Shown here: piece after piece, positions 8,920 through 17,796 of the stretch
Layout of the letters: each line of letters starts with the position of its first letter
Position numbering within the stretch: position 1 is the first letter of the stretch
Assembly (NCBI GenBank): GCA_903900845.1
Contig: CAIUOU010000157.1
Coordinates: 1-57,225 of the forward strand
From: an uncultured Opitutia bacterium
GTDB lineage: Bacteria > Verrucomicrobiota > Verrucomicrobiia > Opitutales > Opitutaceae
DNA: 57,225 nt
Direction: 5' to 3'
Notes under the pieces: generated by a model
Told to the model about the DNA's origin: nothing
Database searches by the model: none
Seen by the model: only the letters and a program-made list of their open reading frames with translations
Program-made: the position numbers and the translations under genes

Positions 8920-10311
8920 TCAATTGGCCGCTGACTTGGCCTGCTTGCCCTTGGCCTTGCCGGGATTGCCGTGGTTGTAGGTGCGCCACCAAGCCGGTCC
9001 CTCCGCCTCGATCTCCGTGTTAAGCCGGCGCAGCGCCGCCGTCATTTCCGCCAGCTTGGCGGGTTCGCGGGCGGAAAGCTCGTTCGTCTCGGTCCGGTCC
9101 TGCCGCAGGTTGTAGAGCTCGAACTTCGTCAGCCCCTCGTCGGCAAGAATCTTCCAGTCGCCGATGCGCATCGCCGTCTTCAGCGGCTCGGGCGCGATCG
9201 CGCAGCGCCAATAGAGCGGGCGCGCACGCTCCACCGGGCGGCCGGACAGCGCCGGGAGTAGATCCCCACCGTCGATGACCCGGTCCGCCGGCGCCGGCGC
9301 CCCCGCGACGCGCAGGGCCGTGACGAAGATATCGGAGCCGATCACCGGCTCGTCGGACACGGTCCCGGGCGCGATGCGTCCCGGCCAGCGCACGAGGCCG
9401 GGCACGCGGATGCCGCCCTCGTAAACGGAGCGCTTGCGGCTGCGCAGGCCGCCGGTGGAGCCCCGGCCGGGTGTGCGGATGCCGTCGCCCTCCGGGCCGT
9501 TGTCGGAGGTGAAGAAAACCAGCGTGTCGCCCGCGAGCTTCAGCTCGTCGAGGGCGCGCATCAGCCGCCCGAAGGCGTGGTCCAGCTGGGTGACGTTGGC
9601 GTGGTGCTCCTGCTGCACGTCGTCATCGATATCCGGATACAGAGCATTGAAGGCCGGGTCGGATTTGATGGGGTAATGCGGCTCGTGGGCCCAGACGGAG
9701 AGGAGGAAAGGCTTGGCCGGGTCGCGGCGCTCCCGAAGCCACGTGACGGCCTCCTCCACGATGAAGGGGGCGGAGTATCCTGGCACCGGGCCCACCGGCA
9801 CGCCGTTGCGGACGAAGTTCGTGGGATTCTCGTGCGACGGCGCGGCGTTGTTCTGCGTGGCGAGCCACCAGTCGTAGCCGTGGTCCCCGGGCTGGGGTTG
9901 CGTCGGGCGGTTGAAGTGCGAGTTGAGGTGCCATTTTCCGACGTGACACGTCGCATACCCCCGCTCACGCAACAGACGCGGCAGGGCGAGTTCGCTGGTG
10001 CGCAGGTGCACTTCCCGTCCCTCGGGAATCCAAGTGAAGACGCCGTTCCGGTAGGGGGTGCGGCCGGTGAGGATGGCGGAGCGCGAGGGGCTGCACACCG
10101 CGCTGGCCGAGTAGCACTGGGTGAGGCGCGCGCCCTGTTTCGCGAAGGCGTCGAGATGCGGGGTCTTGATCACCGGATGCCCCTGCACGCCGAGGTCGCC
10201 CCAGCCGAGGTCATCGGCGAGGACAATGACGATATTGGGAGGACGGGGCGTGGCGCCGGAGGTGGTGGCAACCGCGGTCAGGGCTAGGAGCAGGAGGGGT
10301 AGGATGCGCAT
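8920..10311 (-). CDS. Secreted sulfatase, operon copy 2
   Basis: Sulfatase of 463 residues with an N-terminal signal peptide (MRILPLLLLALTAVATTSGA). It has the metal site VLADDLGWGDLGVQG and the formylglycine motif CSPSRSAILTG at Cys73. HVGKWHLN and FTSDNGPEG complete the core. The C-terminus is Lys/Gly-rich (NPGKAKGKQAKSAAN). It is the middle gene of the three, 41 bases after the upstream sulfatase and 10 before the downstream one. It is clearly diverged from both neighbours, so the three may act on different sulfate positions of one polysaccharide. Confidence 0.93.
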   Translation of the reverse strand: MRILPLLLLALTAVATTSGATPRPPNIVIVLADDLGWGDLGVQGHPVIKTPHLDAFAKQGARLTQCYSASAVCSPSRSAILTGRTPYRNGVFTWIPEGREVHLRTSELALPRLLRERGYATCHVGKWHLNSHFNRPTQPQPGDHGYDWWLATQNNAAPSHENPTNFVRNGVPVGPVPGYSAPFIVEEAVTWLRERRDPAKPFLLSVWAHEPHYPIKSDPAFNALYPDIDDDVQQEHHANVTQLDHAFGRLMRALDELKLAGDTLVFFTSDNGPEGDGIRTPGRGSTGGLRSRKRSVYEGGIRVPGLVRWPGRIAPGTVSDEPVIGSDIFVTALRVAGAPAPADRVIDGGDLLPALSGRPVERARPLYWRCAIAPEPLKTAMRIGDWKILADEGLTKFELYNLRQDRTETNELSAREPAKLAEMTAALRRLNTEIEAEGPAWWRTYNHGNPGKAKGKQAKSAAN

Positions 10312-10352
10312 GAGGAAAAACAGGAAGACGGTCGCAGGATCGAAGGGCGGGG

Positions 10353-11846
10353 TTACTGTCCGGGTGCGGTCACGCCGGGAATGGCGAGGGGGAAGACCGG
10401 GTTCGGGGCGACTTCCCGGCGGAGCAACTCCTCGGTTCGTCGAATGAGGTCCGCTTGCGTGGCGGCGACGTCGCGCGTTTCGCCGGGATCGGTCGCGAGG
10501 TTATACACCTGCCAAGGCCCCGGCTGCTTCGTCGCGAGGTCCTGCCGGATCAATTTCCAGTCGCCCCATTGCACGGCCACCTGGCCGCGGTATTCGGGGA
10601 AGACCCAGAGCATCGGTTTCGCGCGCGGGGTCGTTTTGCCCGAAGTGAGCGCCGGCCACAGGCTCTCGCCGTCGAGGCCGGCGGGACGCGGCAGCCCCGC
10701 GGCCTCGCAGAGCGTGGGGAACCAATCCGCGAAGTAGCCGGCGGTGGCATTCACGGTTCCGGCCGGGATGCGCCCCGGCAGGCGCGCGATCATCGGCACG
10801 CGGATCCCGCCCTCGAAGACGCTGCCCTTGAAGCCGCGTAGGCCGGCGGTGCTGTTGAAAAACGCGGGGTCGGCGCCGCCGATGTGGAACCGCGTGCCGG
10901 GAGGTCCGGCGTGGGTGGCGCCGTTGTCGCTGGAGAAAACCACGAGCGTGCGCCCGGCCGCGCCGGTGCGCTCAAGGGCGGACAACACGCGGCCGACGTG
11001 ATCGTCCAGCAACGCGATCATCGCGGCGTATCCCGCCCTTGGCCGCGGGTGCGGGAGGTAGCCAGACTCCCCGCGGTAGGGCACCGGGTCCCAGTCGCGC
11101 GGGAACTTCTCGACCCACGCGCGGGGAGGCTGCATCGCCACGTGCGGTTCGGTGAACGGAAGGTAAAGGAAGAACGGCCGCGACCGGTTGGCGGCGATGA
11201 ACTTTTCCGCCTCCGCGACGATCGGCAGCGAGGCATAGGTCTGGCCCTGCCAGTCCTCCAACCGCACTTCGCCCTCGGGTTGCCGCGCGCGGCCGGGCAC
11301 CGGCTTCGGGTTGAGCGGAACCTTTTCCGCGTTTCGCCACAGCGTCGCCGGGAAAAAACTGTGCGCGACCGACTGGCAGTTGTAGCCGAAGAAGAGATCG
11401 AAGCCCTTGACGTTGGGGTCTCCCGTGCTGCCGACGGGCCCGAGGCCCCATTTGCCCATGGCGCCGGTTGCGTAGCCGGCCTCCCGGAAAACCTGCGCGA
11501 GCGTGACCGCACCGGAGGTGAGCGGGTGTTGTCCTTCGTCGTAGCGCGCGTCGGTGAGTTTCGCCTGCCGGTTGCCGCGCACCTCCGCGTGCCCGAGGTG
11601 TTTCCCTGTCATCAGCACGCAACGCGACGGCGCGCATACGGGGGCGCCACTGTAGTGGCGGGTAAAGCGCATGCCCTCGGCCGCGAGTCGGTCGAGGTGC
11701 GGCGTCGGGATTTTTTTCTGTCCATAGCTGCCGAGTTCGCCCCAGCCGAGATCGTCGGCGAGGATGAAAACGACGTTGAGTTTCTCGGCCGCGGTGGCGG
11801 ACGAAACGGCGAGCAAGGCGGGGAGGATGAATCGCGGGAGGCGCAT
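10353..11846 (-). CDS. Secreted sulfatase, operon copy 3 (first gene)
   Basis: Sulfatase of 497 residues with a signal peptide (MRLPRFILPALLAVSSATAA). The metal site is ILADDLGWGELGSYG, and the formylglycine motif CAPSRCVLMTG has Cys71 followed by Ala rather than Ser. GKWGLGPVG replaces the more usual GKWHLG, so the His after Trp is Gly. FSSDNGATH is the later metal-binding block. It is the first of the three co-directional sulfatases. A 69-base gap separates it from the DTW gene upstream, so it probably has its own promoter there. Confidence 0.92.
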   Translation of the reverse strand: MRLPRFILPALLAVSSATAAEKLNVVFILADDLGWGELGSYGQKKIPTPHLDRLAAEGMRFTRHYSGAPVCAPSRCVLMTGKHLGHAEVRGNRQAKLTDARYDEGQHPLTSGAVTLAQVFREAGYATGAMGKWGLGPVGSTGDPNVKGFDLFFGYNCQSVAHSFFPATLWRNAEKVPLNPKPVPGRARQPEGEVRLEDWQGQTYASLPIVAEAEKFIAANRSRPFFLYLPFTEPHVAMQPPRAWVEKFPRDWDPVPYRGESGYLPHPRPRAGYAAMIALLDDHVGRVLSALERTGAAGRTLVVFSSDNGATHAGPPGTRFHIGGADPAFFNSTAGLRGFKGSVFEGGIRVPMIARLPGRIPAGTVNATAGYFADWFPTLCEAAGLPRPAGLDGESLWPALTSGKTTPRAKPMLWVFPEYRGQVAVQWGDWKLIRQDLATKQPGPWQVYNLATDPGETRDVAATQADLIRRTEELLRREVAPNPVFPLAIPGVTAPGQ

Positions 11847-11915
11847 GATGGGGTCGGGGCGGGTCGAGGTTGGGAGCGGCGCGAGGGCGCGCCAGCCTGT
11901 TGTGCGGGAGAGGCG

Positions 11916-12668
11916 TCAGGCGTCCGGCAGGCGGAACACGTTGCGTCTCCGCCGGCCGCTGCGTCCGCGGGGGGGCGTGCGCTCGGAGGGCGGCTTGTAG
12001 CGGCCGCGACGATAACCGGCCATCGCCGGGTCGGACGCGCAGCGCAGCTGGTAATCCTGCATGCGCTGGAAGAGGGACAGGAGTTGATCCGGCAGGGGAT
12101 AGTCGTCGAGACCGGCCTGTTGCAGCGCGAGCAGCAGTTCGTGCGTAGCCTCGAGCGTGGAGAGGCACGACGGGTGCGGCTGCTGTTTGATCACATAGCG
12201 GCTCGGCGCGGACGGCGTGAACATCACGCGGGGCAAGGTCTGCAGACGGGGACTGAGCCGCAGCATCTTCCGTCCCAGCGCCCAGGTGGCATCGAGCAGG
12301 AATACCGTGAGCGTGCGCCCGCCCAAAGCCGCCCGAAAGCCGGCCAACGGGTTTTCGGCGACGTCGGGCGGATTCGCGGGCGGGGAAAGATTCACCGCCT
12401 CACGTCCCGGATAGAGCAGGACCGGGAAGTTGGCCGGATCCCCGATGAGATCCCGCACCTCCTCGTTATCGTCGAAACCGACTCCGCTGATGATCCGGCT
12501 GTGGGACAGACAGAGATGGGTGAGACGTCCGGTCGCGGCCTTCTCGTGCTTGAACTCCTTCGGGTGCATCAGGAACACGAAGCGTGTCCGCGTCGCCATC
12601 GGCGTGATCGAACGGCACCAGCACAGCGGCTCGGGCCAGAAACAACGGTAGCAGGTGACGCGACTCAC
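11916..12668 (-). CDS. DTW-domain protein (tRNA-uridine aminocarboxypropyltransferase-like)
   Basis: A 250-residue protein with an N-terminal Cys cluster (TCYRCFWPEPLCWC) and the DTW motif in LLDATWALGRKML. YVIKQQPHPSCLSTLEA and a basic tail are further family traits. Characterised DTW proteins (TapT/DTWD) transfer a 3-amino-3-carboxypropyl group from SAM to uridine in tRNA (acp3U). Here that function is inferred from family. The GTG at 12668 was chosen because it lies just before the Cys cluster; the frame stays open further upstream but reads as untypical Arg-rich sequence. The frame lies between divergent DUF1684 and the sulfatases. Confidence 0.8.
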   Translation of the reverse strand: MSRVTCYRCFWPEPLCWCRSITPMATRTRFVFLMHPKEFKHEKAATGRLTHLCLSHSRIISGVGFDDNEEVRDLIGDPANFPVLLYPGREAVNLSPPANPPDVAENPLAGFRAALGGRTLTVFLLDATWALGRKMLRLSPRLQTLPRVMFTPSAPSRYVIKQQPHPSCLSTLEATHELLLALQQAGLDDYPLPDQLLSLFQRMQDYQLRCASDPAMAGYRRGRYKPPSERTPPRGRSGRRRRNVFRLPDA

Positions 12669-12835
12669 GGTTGCCGCGGAGCGGGGAGGAAGATTTGTCG
12701 CAAGGAAAGCACGGTGGCGGAATCTGGCGACCGCCTGGTTCCGAGCACAGGCGAAAAATGAACCGTTGGCTCGCGGCGGTCGTTGCCCTCCGGAGACCGG
12801 CTTGACGCGATGACGCGCGTGGCACACTCGACGCC

Positions 12836-13726
12836 ATGCTTCTCCGCCCGCTCGCGCTGTTGCTTGCACTGTGTGGATTCGGTCCCGCTTTGGCCGGGGC
12901 TCCAACGCCCGTCCCCGCCGACGTTCAAGCCGCACGCGCGGCCCGGCTGGAAAAGCTGACCGCACCCGACGGCTGGCTCACCCTGGTCGGGCTCCATTTC
13001 CTGCCCGAGGGTGAGAGCACGCTGGGGAGCGACCGGGGTAACCGCGTGGTGCTGGCCGCGGGACCGGCACGGCTCGGTCGCGTGGTCCCGGGCCCGGACC
13101 GCGTCGTGATTTTTCACGCTGAGCCGCGGGTCGACGCCCGCGTCGAGGGGAGGGAAGTGCGGACGGTGAGCCTGAGCCTTGCGCAGGGCGCCGAGCGTCC
13201 GACCATCGTCACCTGCGGCACCGTGAGTTTCTTCACGGTCGAGCGGGGCGGACGCCTGGCCTTGCGGGTCAAGGACAGCGCGGCGCCGCTGCGGACAAGG
13301 TTTCCCGGAATCGAGTATCACGGCCACGATCCCGCGCTTCGCGTGGAGGCCCGATGGGTGGAGTTTTCCCCGCCGCGCAGTCTGCCGGTCACGAGCGTGC
13401 TCGGGCATGTGAGCCCCGAGCCGGCGCCCGGAAAGGCGGTTTTTGAGTACGCCGGGCGGACGTGGGAGCTTATGCCGTTCGATGAAGGGAAGGAGAATCC
13501 GCTGTTCTTCGTCCTCGCCGATGCCACCACCGGGCGGAGCACGTACGGAGGAGGGCGTTTCCTTTACACCCCGTGGCCGGTCAACGGTCGCCTCGTGCTT
13601 GATTTCAATCTCGCGGAAAACCCACCCTGCGCGTTCACGCCCCACTCGACCTGCCCGCTCCCGCCGAAGGAAAACAAGCTGCCCTTCGCGATCGAAGCCG
13701 GCGAGAAGACCTTCGTTTCCCCGTAG
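12836..13726 (+). CDS. DUF1684 family secreted protein
   Basis: A 296-residue protein with a signal peptide (MLLRPLALLLALCGFGPALAGA). Family hallmarks are DGWLTLVGLHFLPEGESTLG near residue 42 and the C-terminal DFNLAENPPCAFTPHSTCP followed by PPKENKLP. The family has no firmly assigned reaction; the fold and conserved Cys/Asn residues suggest a ligand-binding or enzymatic role outside the cytoplasm. It is followed after 96 bases by an alpha/beta hydrolase in the same direction. The upstream spacer (12669-12835) should hold divergent promoters. Confidence 0.85.
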   Translation: MLLRPLALLLALCGFGPALAGAPTPVPADVQAARAARLEKLTAPDGWLTLVGLHFLPEGESTLGSDRGNRVVLAAGPARLGRVVPGPDRVVIFHAEPRVDARVEGREVRTVSLSLAQGAERPTIVTCGTVSFFTVERGGRLALRVKDSAAPLRTRFPGIEYHGHDPALRVEARWVEFSPPRSLPVTSVLGHVSPEPAPGKAVFEYAGRTWELMPFDEGKENPLFFVLADATTGRSTYGGGRFLYTPWPVNGRLVLDFNLAENPPCAFTPHSTCPLPPKENKLPFAIEAGEKTFVSP

Positions 13727-13822
13727 CCGCCACGCCGCGGGACCGGGAGTGGCGGTGACCGTGGTCCAACGGGGCAGTGTAATTTTCTGGCTTCCGCGGT
13801 TGGCGGGGCGCGGAGTTTCGCG

Positions 13823-14590
13823 GTGCGCATCCTCTTTCATCGTGATCTCGGCGGCGCGGGACTCCCGCCGCTCGTCCTGCTGCACGGCATGCTGGGGTCG
13901 TCGCGCAACTGGCTCACGACCGGAGCGGACCTGGCGGCGAGCCATCACGTGCTGGCGCCCGACCTGCGCAACCATGGTCGCTCGTTCCACGACGCCGCGA
14001 TGGATTACGAAACCCTTTGCGCCGACGTCGTGCGCTGGATGGACGTCCATGCGCGCGGGCCGGTGACGCTGCTCGGGCACAGCATGGGAGGGAAGACCGC
14101 GATGCTGCTGGCCTGCCGGTATCCCGGGCTGGTGGCGAGGCTCTTGGTGGTCGACATCGCTCCGCGCGATTACTTCTGGCCGGCGCATCGCGCGAGTTTC
14201 GCGGCGATGAATGAAATCGACCTGCGCGATCTGCGTTCGCGGGCCGAGGCGGAGCTGCGCTTCGAAAGCCGGGTGCCTTCCCCGGGCACGCGGAAGTTCC
14301 TCGCGACGAACCTGGAGCGCGACGAATCCGGCCAATGGTCCTGGCTCGTGAATCTTCCGGCGCTTACGGATGCGCTGCCGCGACTTGAGTCCAATCCGCT
14401 CACGCCGGACGATTGCTTCACTGGTCCGGTCCGGTTCGTGGCGGGAGGGAATTCCCCTTATGTGGAGCCGGGCGACCACGACGTCATCCGTCGCCACTTT
14501 CCTCAGGCGGAGGTGCGCGTGCTGCCCGGTTGCGGCCACAACCCGCACATGGAAGCCAGGGCGGAATTCGTGGCGGCGGTGCAGGCCTGA
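13823..14590 (+). CDS. Alpha/beta-fold hydrolase (YbfF/ABHD11-like esterase)
   Basis: A 255-residue hydrolase with a GTG start. The oxyanion region is LVLLHGMLGSSRNW, the nucleophile elbow LLGHSMGGKTAM holds the catalytic Ser, and LPGCGHNPHMEA holds the catalytic His. APDLRNHGRS is typical of the YbfF/ABHD11 branch, which are small-acyl or lipid esterases. It has no signal peptide, so it is cytoplasmic. The substrate is unknown. A hairpin resembling a terminator lies downstream. Confidence 0.88.
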   Translation: MRILFHRDLGGAGLPPLVLLHGMLGSSRNWLTTGADLAASHHVLAPDLRNHGRSFHDAAMDYETLCADVVRWMDVHARGPVTLLGHSMGGKTAMLLACRYPGLVARLLVVDIAPRDYFWPAHRASFAAMNEIDLRDLRSRAEAELRFESRVPSPGTRKFLATNLERDESGQWSWLVNLPALTDALPRLESNPLTPDDCFTGPVRFVAGGNSPYVEPGDHDVIRRHFPQAEVRVLPGCGHNPHMEARAEFVAAVQA

Positions 14591-14617
14591 CCCAAAACGC
14601 GGTTTGCTTTCGGACCC

Positions 14618-14646
14618 GCGCGGATTCTCATCCGCGCAGCCCTTTT
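14618..14646 (+). terminator. Terminator-like hairpin after the hydrolase gene
   Basis: GCGCGGAT (14618-14625) and ATCCGCGC (14630-14637) form a perfect 8-base stem around a TCTC loop. The tail AGCCCTTTT is a short T-run. The next start codon is only 8 bases further, so the element may also act on the GMC oxidoreductase transcript. Confidence 0.5.
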
Positions 14647-14653
14647 ACCAACC

Positions 14654-16456
14654 ATGCCCCAGATTGATCCGGACAAGGCCCAGGCTCAGTACGACGTCAT
14701 CGTGGTCGGCTCCGGCGCCGCCGGAGGCCAGACCGCCTACACCTGCGCGCTCGAGGGTGCCAAGGTTCTGATGCTGGAGGCCGGCCGGAACTACGATCCC
14801 GAGAAGGAGACCCCGATGTTCCAGACGAATGCCGACGCCCCCTTGCGCGGCACGAGCACTCCCGACAAGCCCTTCGGATTTTACGACGCCACGATCGACG
14901 GCGGCTGGCAGGTTCCGGGCGAGCCGTACACCAGCGCATCGTCCGAGCCCGAGCGTAAGTTCTGGTGGTGGCGCTCGCGGATGCTCGGGGGCCGGACCAA
15001 CCACTGGGGCCGCATTTCGCTCCGCAACGGTCCTTACGATTTCAAGCCCCGCTCTCGGGACGGCCTCGGCTTCGACTGGCCCCTCAACTACGAGGACGTT
15101 GCTCCCTACTATGACAAGGTGGAGATGCTGATCGGCGTCTACGGCGACAACCACGGCCTCGAGAACACCCCCGACTCACCGCGGGGCTGCCTGCAACCGC
15201 CGCCGGCGTTCCGGGCCGCTGAGCGTTTCGGACAGCATCACGGCAAGAAGCTCGGTCTGCCCGTGATTCCCATCCACCGCGCGGTGCTCACGGAGAAACA
15301 GGACCCCGCGGTGCTGCCGGCGAAGATCCATCCGGGCAACCCGCGGGCTCAGCGTCTGCTCGCCGACTCGATGCGAGCGCGCCAAGCGTGCTTCTGGGCG
15401 ACACCGTGCGGACGGGGCTGCTCGATCAAGGCGAACTACCAGTCGACGACGGTCCACCTTCCGCCGGCGCTCGCTTCGGGCAACCTCGACCTGATCAGCG
15501 ACGCCATGGCGCGGGAGGTCACGATCGGGCCCGACGGTCGCGCGACCGGGGTGGTCTTCATTGATCGCCGCACCGGCAAGGAACGCGTGGTGAAGGGCAA
15601 GGTGGTGGTGCTCGCCGCGAGTTCGGGCGAAACCGTGCGCATCCTGCTGAATTCGAAGTCGACGCTTTTCCCGCAGGGTCTCGCCAACTCCTCGGGGCTG
15701 GTGGGCAAGTACATCATGGACACCGTCGGCGCCTCGCTCGGAGGCCAGATCCCGGCGATGGAGAACCTGCCGCCACACAACGAGGACGGCGCGGGCGGCA
15801 ACCACGCCTACGTGCCGTGGTGGCTCTATCAGGAGCAGTTGGCCGGGAAGCTGGGTTTCGCGCGCGGTTACCACATCGAGTTCGGCGGCGGCCGGCAGAT
15901 GCCTGGGTTCGGCACAGGGGCGGGGCTGGAGAACATCACCCGCGGCAGCTACGGCCGGAAGTTCAAGGAGGAGGCCCGGCGCTACTACGGATCCTTCATG
16001 TGGTTCGCCGGCCGCGGGGAGATGATCCCCAATGACGACTCTTTCTGCGACCTGGATCCCGTCGTGAAGGACAAGTGGGGCATACCGGCGCTGCGATTCC
16101 ATTGGAAGTGGTCCGAGCACGAGACCCGGCAGGCCGCGCACATGCAGCGCACGTTCGCCGACTGGATCACCGCGATGGGGGGCAAGCCGCGTTCCCAGCC
16201 GCTGGCCGACGGCGCGAAGGCCATCGAGCCGGGGGGCAAGATCATCCACGAGGTGGGCGGTGCGATCATGGGCAGCGATCCGCGCAAATCCGTGACCAAC
16301 CAATGGTGCCAGACGTGGGACGTGAAGAATCTGTTCCTGACCGACGGGGCCCCTTTCTGCTCCAACGCGGACAAAAATCCGACCCTCACCATCATGGCGC
16401 TGGCCTGGCGCGCCAGCGATTACCTGCTCGCCGGCCTGAAGAAAGGAGACCTTTGA
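14654..16456 (+). CDS. GMC-family oxidoreductase (gluconate dehydrogenase large-subunit type)
   Basis: FAD flavoprotein of 600 residues. The dinucleotide-binding motif is VIVVGSGAAGGQTAYTCALE with LEAGRNYD. GGRTNHWGR is the conserved GMC flavin-contact block. The C-terminal catalytic area has IIHEVGGAIMGSDP (His) and SNADKNPTLTIMALAWR (Asn). Relatives oxidise sugar alcohols, aldoses or gluconate. The enzyme itself has no export signal. The gene is followed one base later by a Tat-signal small subunit, so the pair probably leaves the cytoplasm as a complex. A cytochrome c third subunit is not encoded next to it. Confidence 0.92.
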   Translation: MPQIDPDKAQAQYDVIVVGSGAAGGQTAYTCALEGAKVLMLEAGRNYDPEKETPMFQTNADAPLRGTSTPDKPFGFYDATIDGGWQVPGEPYTSASSEPERKFWWWRSRMLGGRTNHWGRISLRNGPYDFKPRSRDGLGFDWPLNYEDVAPYYDKVEMLIGVYGDNHGLENTPDSPRGCLQPPPAFRAAERFGQHHGKKLGLPVIPIHRAVLTEKQDPAVLPAKIHPGNPRAQRLLADSMRARQACFWATPCGRGCSIKANYQSTTVHLPPALASGNLDLISDAMAREVTIGPDGRATGVVFIDRRTGKERVVKGKVVVLAASSGETVRILLNSKSTLFPQGLANSSGLVGKYIMDTVGASLGGQIPAMENLPPHNEDGAGGNHAYVPWWLYQEQLAGKLGFARGYHIEFGGGRQMPGFGTGAGLENITRGSYGRKFKEEARRYYGSFMWFAGRGEMIPNDDSFCDLDPVVKDKWGIPALRFHWKWSEHETRQAAHMQRTFADWITAMGGKPRSQPLADGAKAIEPGGKIIHEVGGAIMGSDPRKSVTNQWCQTWDVKNLFLTDGAPFCSNADKNPTLTIMALAWRASDYLLAGLKKGDL

Positions 16457-16457
16457 G

Positions 16458-17096
16458 ATGAACCCCGCCTCTTCACCGCTCGACCGCCGAACGATGATCA
16501 AGTGGGTGATGGCCGCTTCGGCCGCCACCACCGCCGGCACGCAGTTTTCGTGGGCCGCCGCACCGGCCGCCCCGGCCAAGGGCTACGGCACCGATCCGGA
16601 TCTCATCAAGAAGTACGCGGCCGGCGACTGCTGGCCGCTCTCATTGTCCCCCGCGGAGAAAGCCACCGCGACCGTGCTCTGCGACACCATCATCCCTGCC
16701 GACGAGAAGGGGCCCTCCGCCTCGAGCCTGAAGGTCCCGGACTTCATCGACGAGTGGGTGAGCGCGCCTTACCCCGGGCACGAGCGTGACCGCGTGATCA
16801 TCCGCGACGGACTCGCGTGGGTCGATGCGGAGTCGCAGCGCCGCTTTCAAAACGAGTTCAGCAGCCTGGTGGTACGGCAGCGTCACGCGATTTGCGACGA
16901 CATCTGCCACCTGCCCGACGCCAAGCCGGAGCTGCGGCCGGCCGCGAGGTTCTTCGCCCGCTTCCGGGACCTCTGCGCCAGCGGTTATTACACGACCCCC
17001 GCGGGCATGAAGGATATCGGGTATGTCGGCAATGTGGCGCTCGAGAAGTTCGAGGGACCGCCGCCCGAGGTGTTGAAAAAGCTCGGCCTCGCCTGA
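16458..17096 (+). CDS. Gluconate 2-dehydrogenase subunit 3 family protein
   Basis: A 212-residue small subunit with a twin-arginine signal (LDRRTMIKWVMAASAATTAG). The family blocks are LSPAEKATATVLCDTIIPAD (about residues 66-85) and KVPDFIDEWV. In known enzymes this subunit is needed for export and activity of the GMC flavoprotein, which lacks its own signal. The gene starts one base after the large-subunit stop, so the two are co-transcribed. The electron acceptor is not evident in the window. Confidence 0.9.
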   Translation: MNPASSPLDRRTMIKWVMAASAATTAGTQFSWAAAPAAPAKGYGTDPDLIKKYAAGDCWPLSLSPAEKATATVLCDTIIPADEKGPSASSLKVPDFIDEWVSAPYPGHERDRVIIRDGLAWVDAESQRRFQNEFSSLVVRQRHAICDDICHLPDAKPELRPAARFFARFRDLCASGYYTTPAGMKDIGYVGNVALEKFEGPPPEVLKKLGLA

Positions 17097-17160
17097 GGCT
17101 TCGCGCCGCCCCGCTTGATTGCGGGGTTGCGCGCGGGCCGCGGCGGGTTGAATTGACGGT

Positions 17161-17796
17161 GTGCAGCTTGACGTCATTCCCGCGGGCCCGATCGACACCA
17201 ATGCCTACCTGCTGAGTTCCCCGGACCGGGGTGAGGCGCTGCTGATCGACGCGCCGGGGCAGGTCTGGCCGGAGGTGAAACCGCTCCTCGCGCAGCGCGG
17301 GTGCCGCCTGGTCGAGTTGTGGATCACGCACGGCCATTGGGACCACATGCAGGGTGTCGCCGAAGTGGTGCGCGCCACCGACGCCAAGGTGCTCGCCCAT
17401 GCGGATGACCGCGCGCTGATCGAGACGCCGGAAATCATGGAGCGTTTCATGGGCGAGCGGCTGGGCCTGGAGGGCGTGCGCGTCGACCATTGGTTTTCGC
17501 AGGGTGAAATCCGCTCCGCGGCCGGCCTTGCCGCCGAGGTGCGTCACGTCCCCGGTCATTGCCCGGGCAACGTGCTGTTTTACTTCCAGGCCTTCGGAGC
17601 GGCTTTCGTCGGCGATGCGATTTTCCGCGGTAGTATCGGACGGACCGACTTTCCCGGCGGCGACCATGCGGTCCTGCTGCGCTCGATCCGCGAACAGATC
17701 TACACGCTTCCGCCCGCCACGAAGATTTTCCCGGGGCACGGCCCCGCCACGACCGTGGCCGAGGAGCGCGCCGGCAACCCCTATGTCCGCGGATAA
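17161..17796 (+). CDS. Metallo-beta-lactamase-fold hydrolase (glyoxalase II-like)
   Basis: A 211-residue hydrolase beginning at a GTG. The zinc-binding motif is ITHGHWDHMQG (HxHxDH). VPGHCPGNVLFYF, FVGDAIFRGSIGRTDFPGGD and IFPGHGPATTVAEE hold the remaining metal ligands. This architecture is that of YcbL/glyoxalase-II-like thioester hydrolases; the true substrate is unknown. The 3' end overlaps the start of ribD by 14 bases, so both are probably translated from one message. Confidence 0.9.
   Translation: MQLDVIPAGPIDTNAYLLSSPDRGEALLIDAPGQVWPEVKPLLAQRGCRLVELWITHGHWDHMQGVAEVVRATDAKVLAHADDRALIETPEIMERFMGERLGLEGVRVDHWFSQGEIRSAAGLAAEVRHVPGHCPGNVLFYFQAFGAAFVGDAIFRGSIGRTDFPGGDHAVLLRSIREQIYTLPPATKIFPGHGPATTVAEERAGNPYVRG

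Noticed and set aside
10884-12761. Open frame of 625 codons on the plus strand
   Set aside because: It is antisense to the first sulfatase and the DTW gene, with an Arg/Gly-rich composition typical of shadow frames.
12665-14548. Open frame of 627 codons on the minus strand
   Set aside because: It is antisense to the DUF1684 and hydrolase genes, both of which have clear family motifs.
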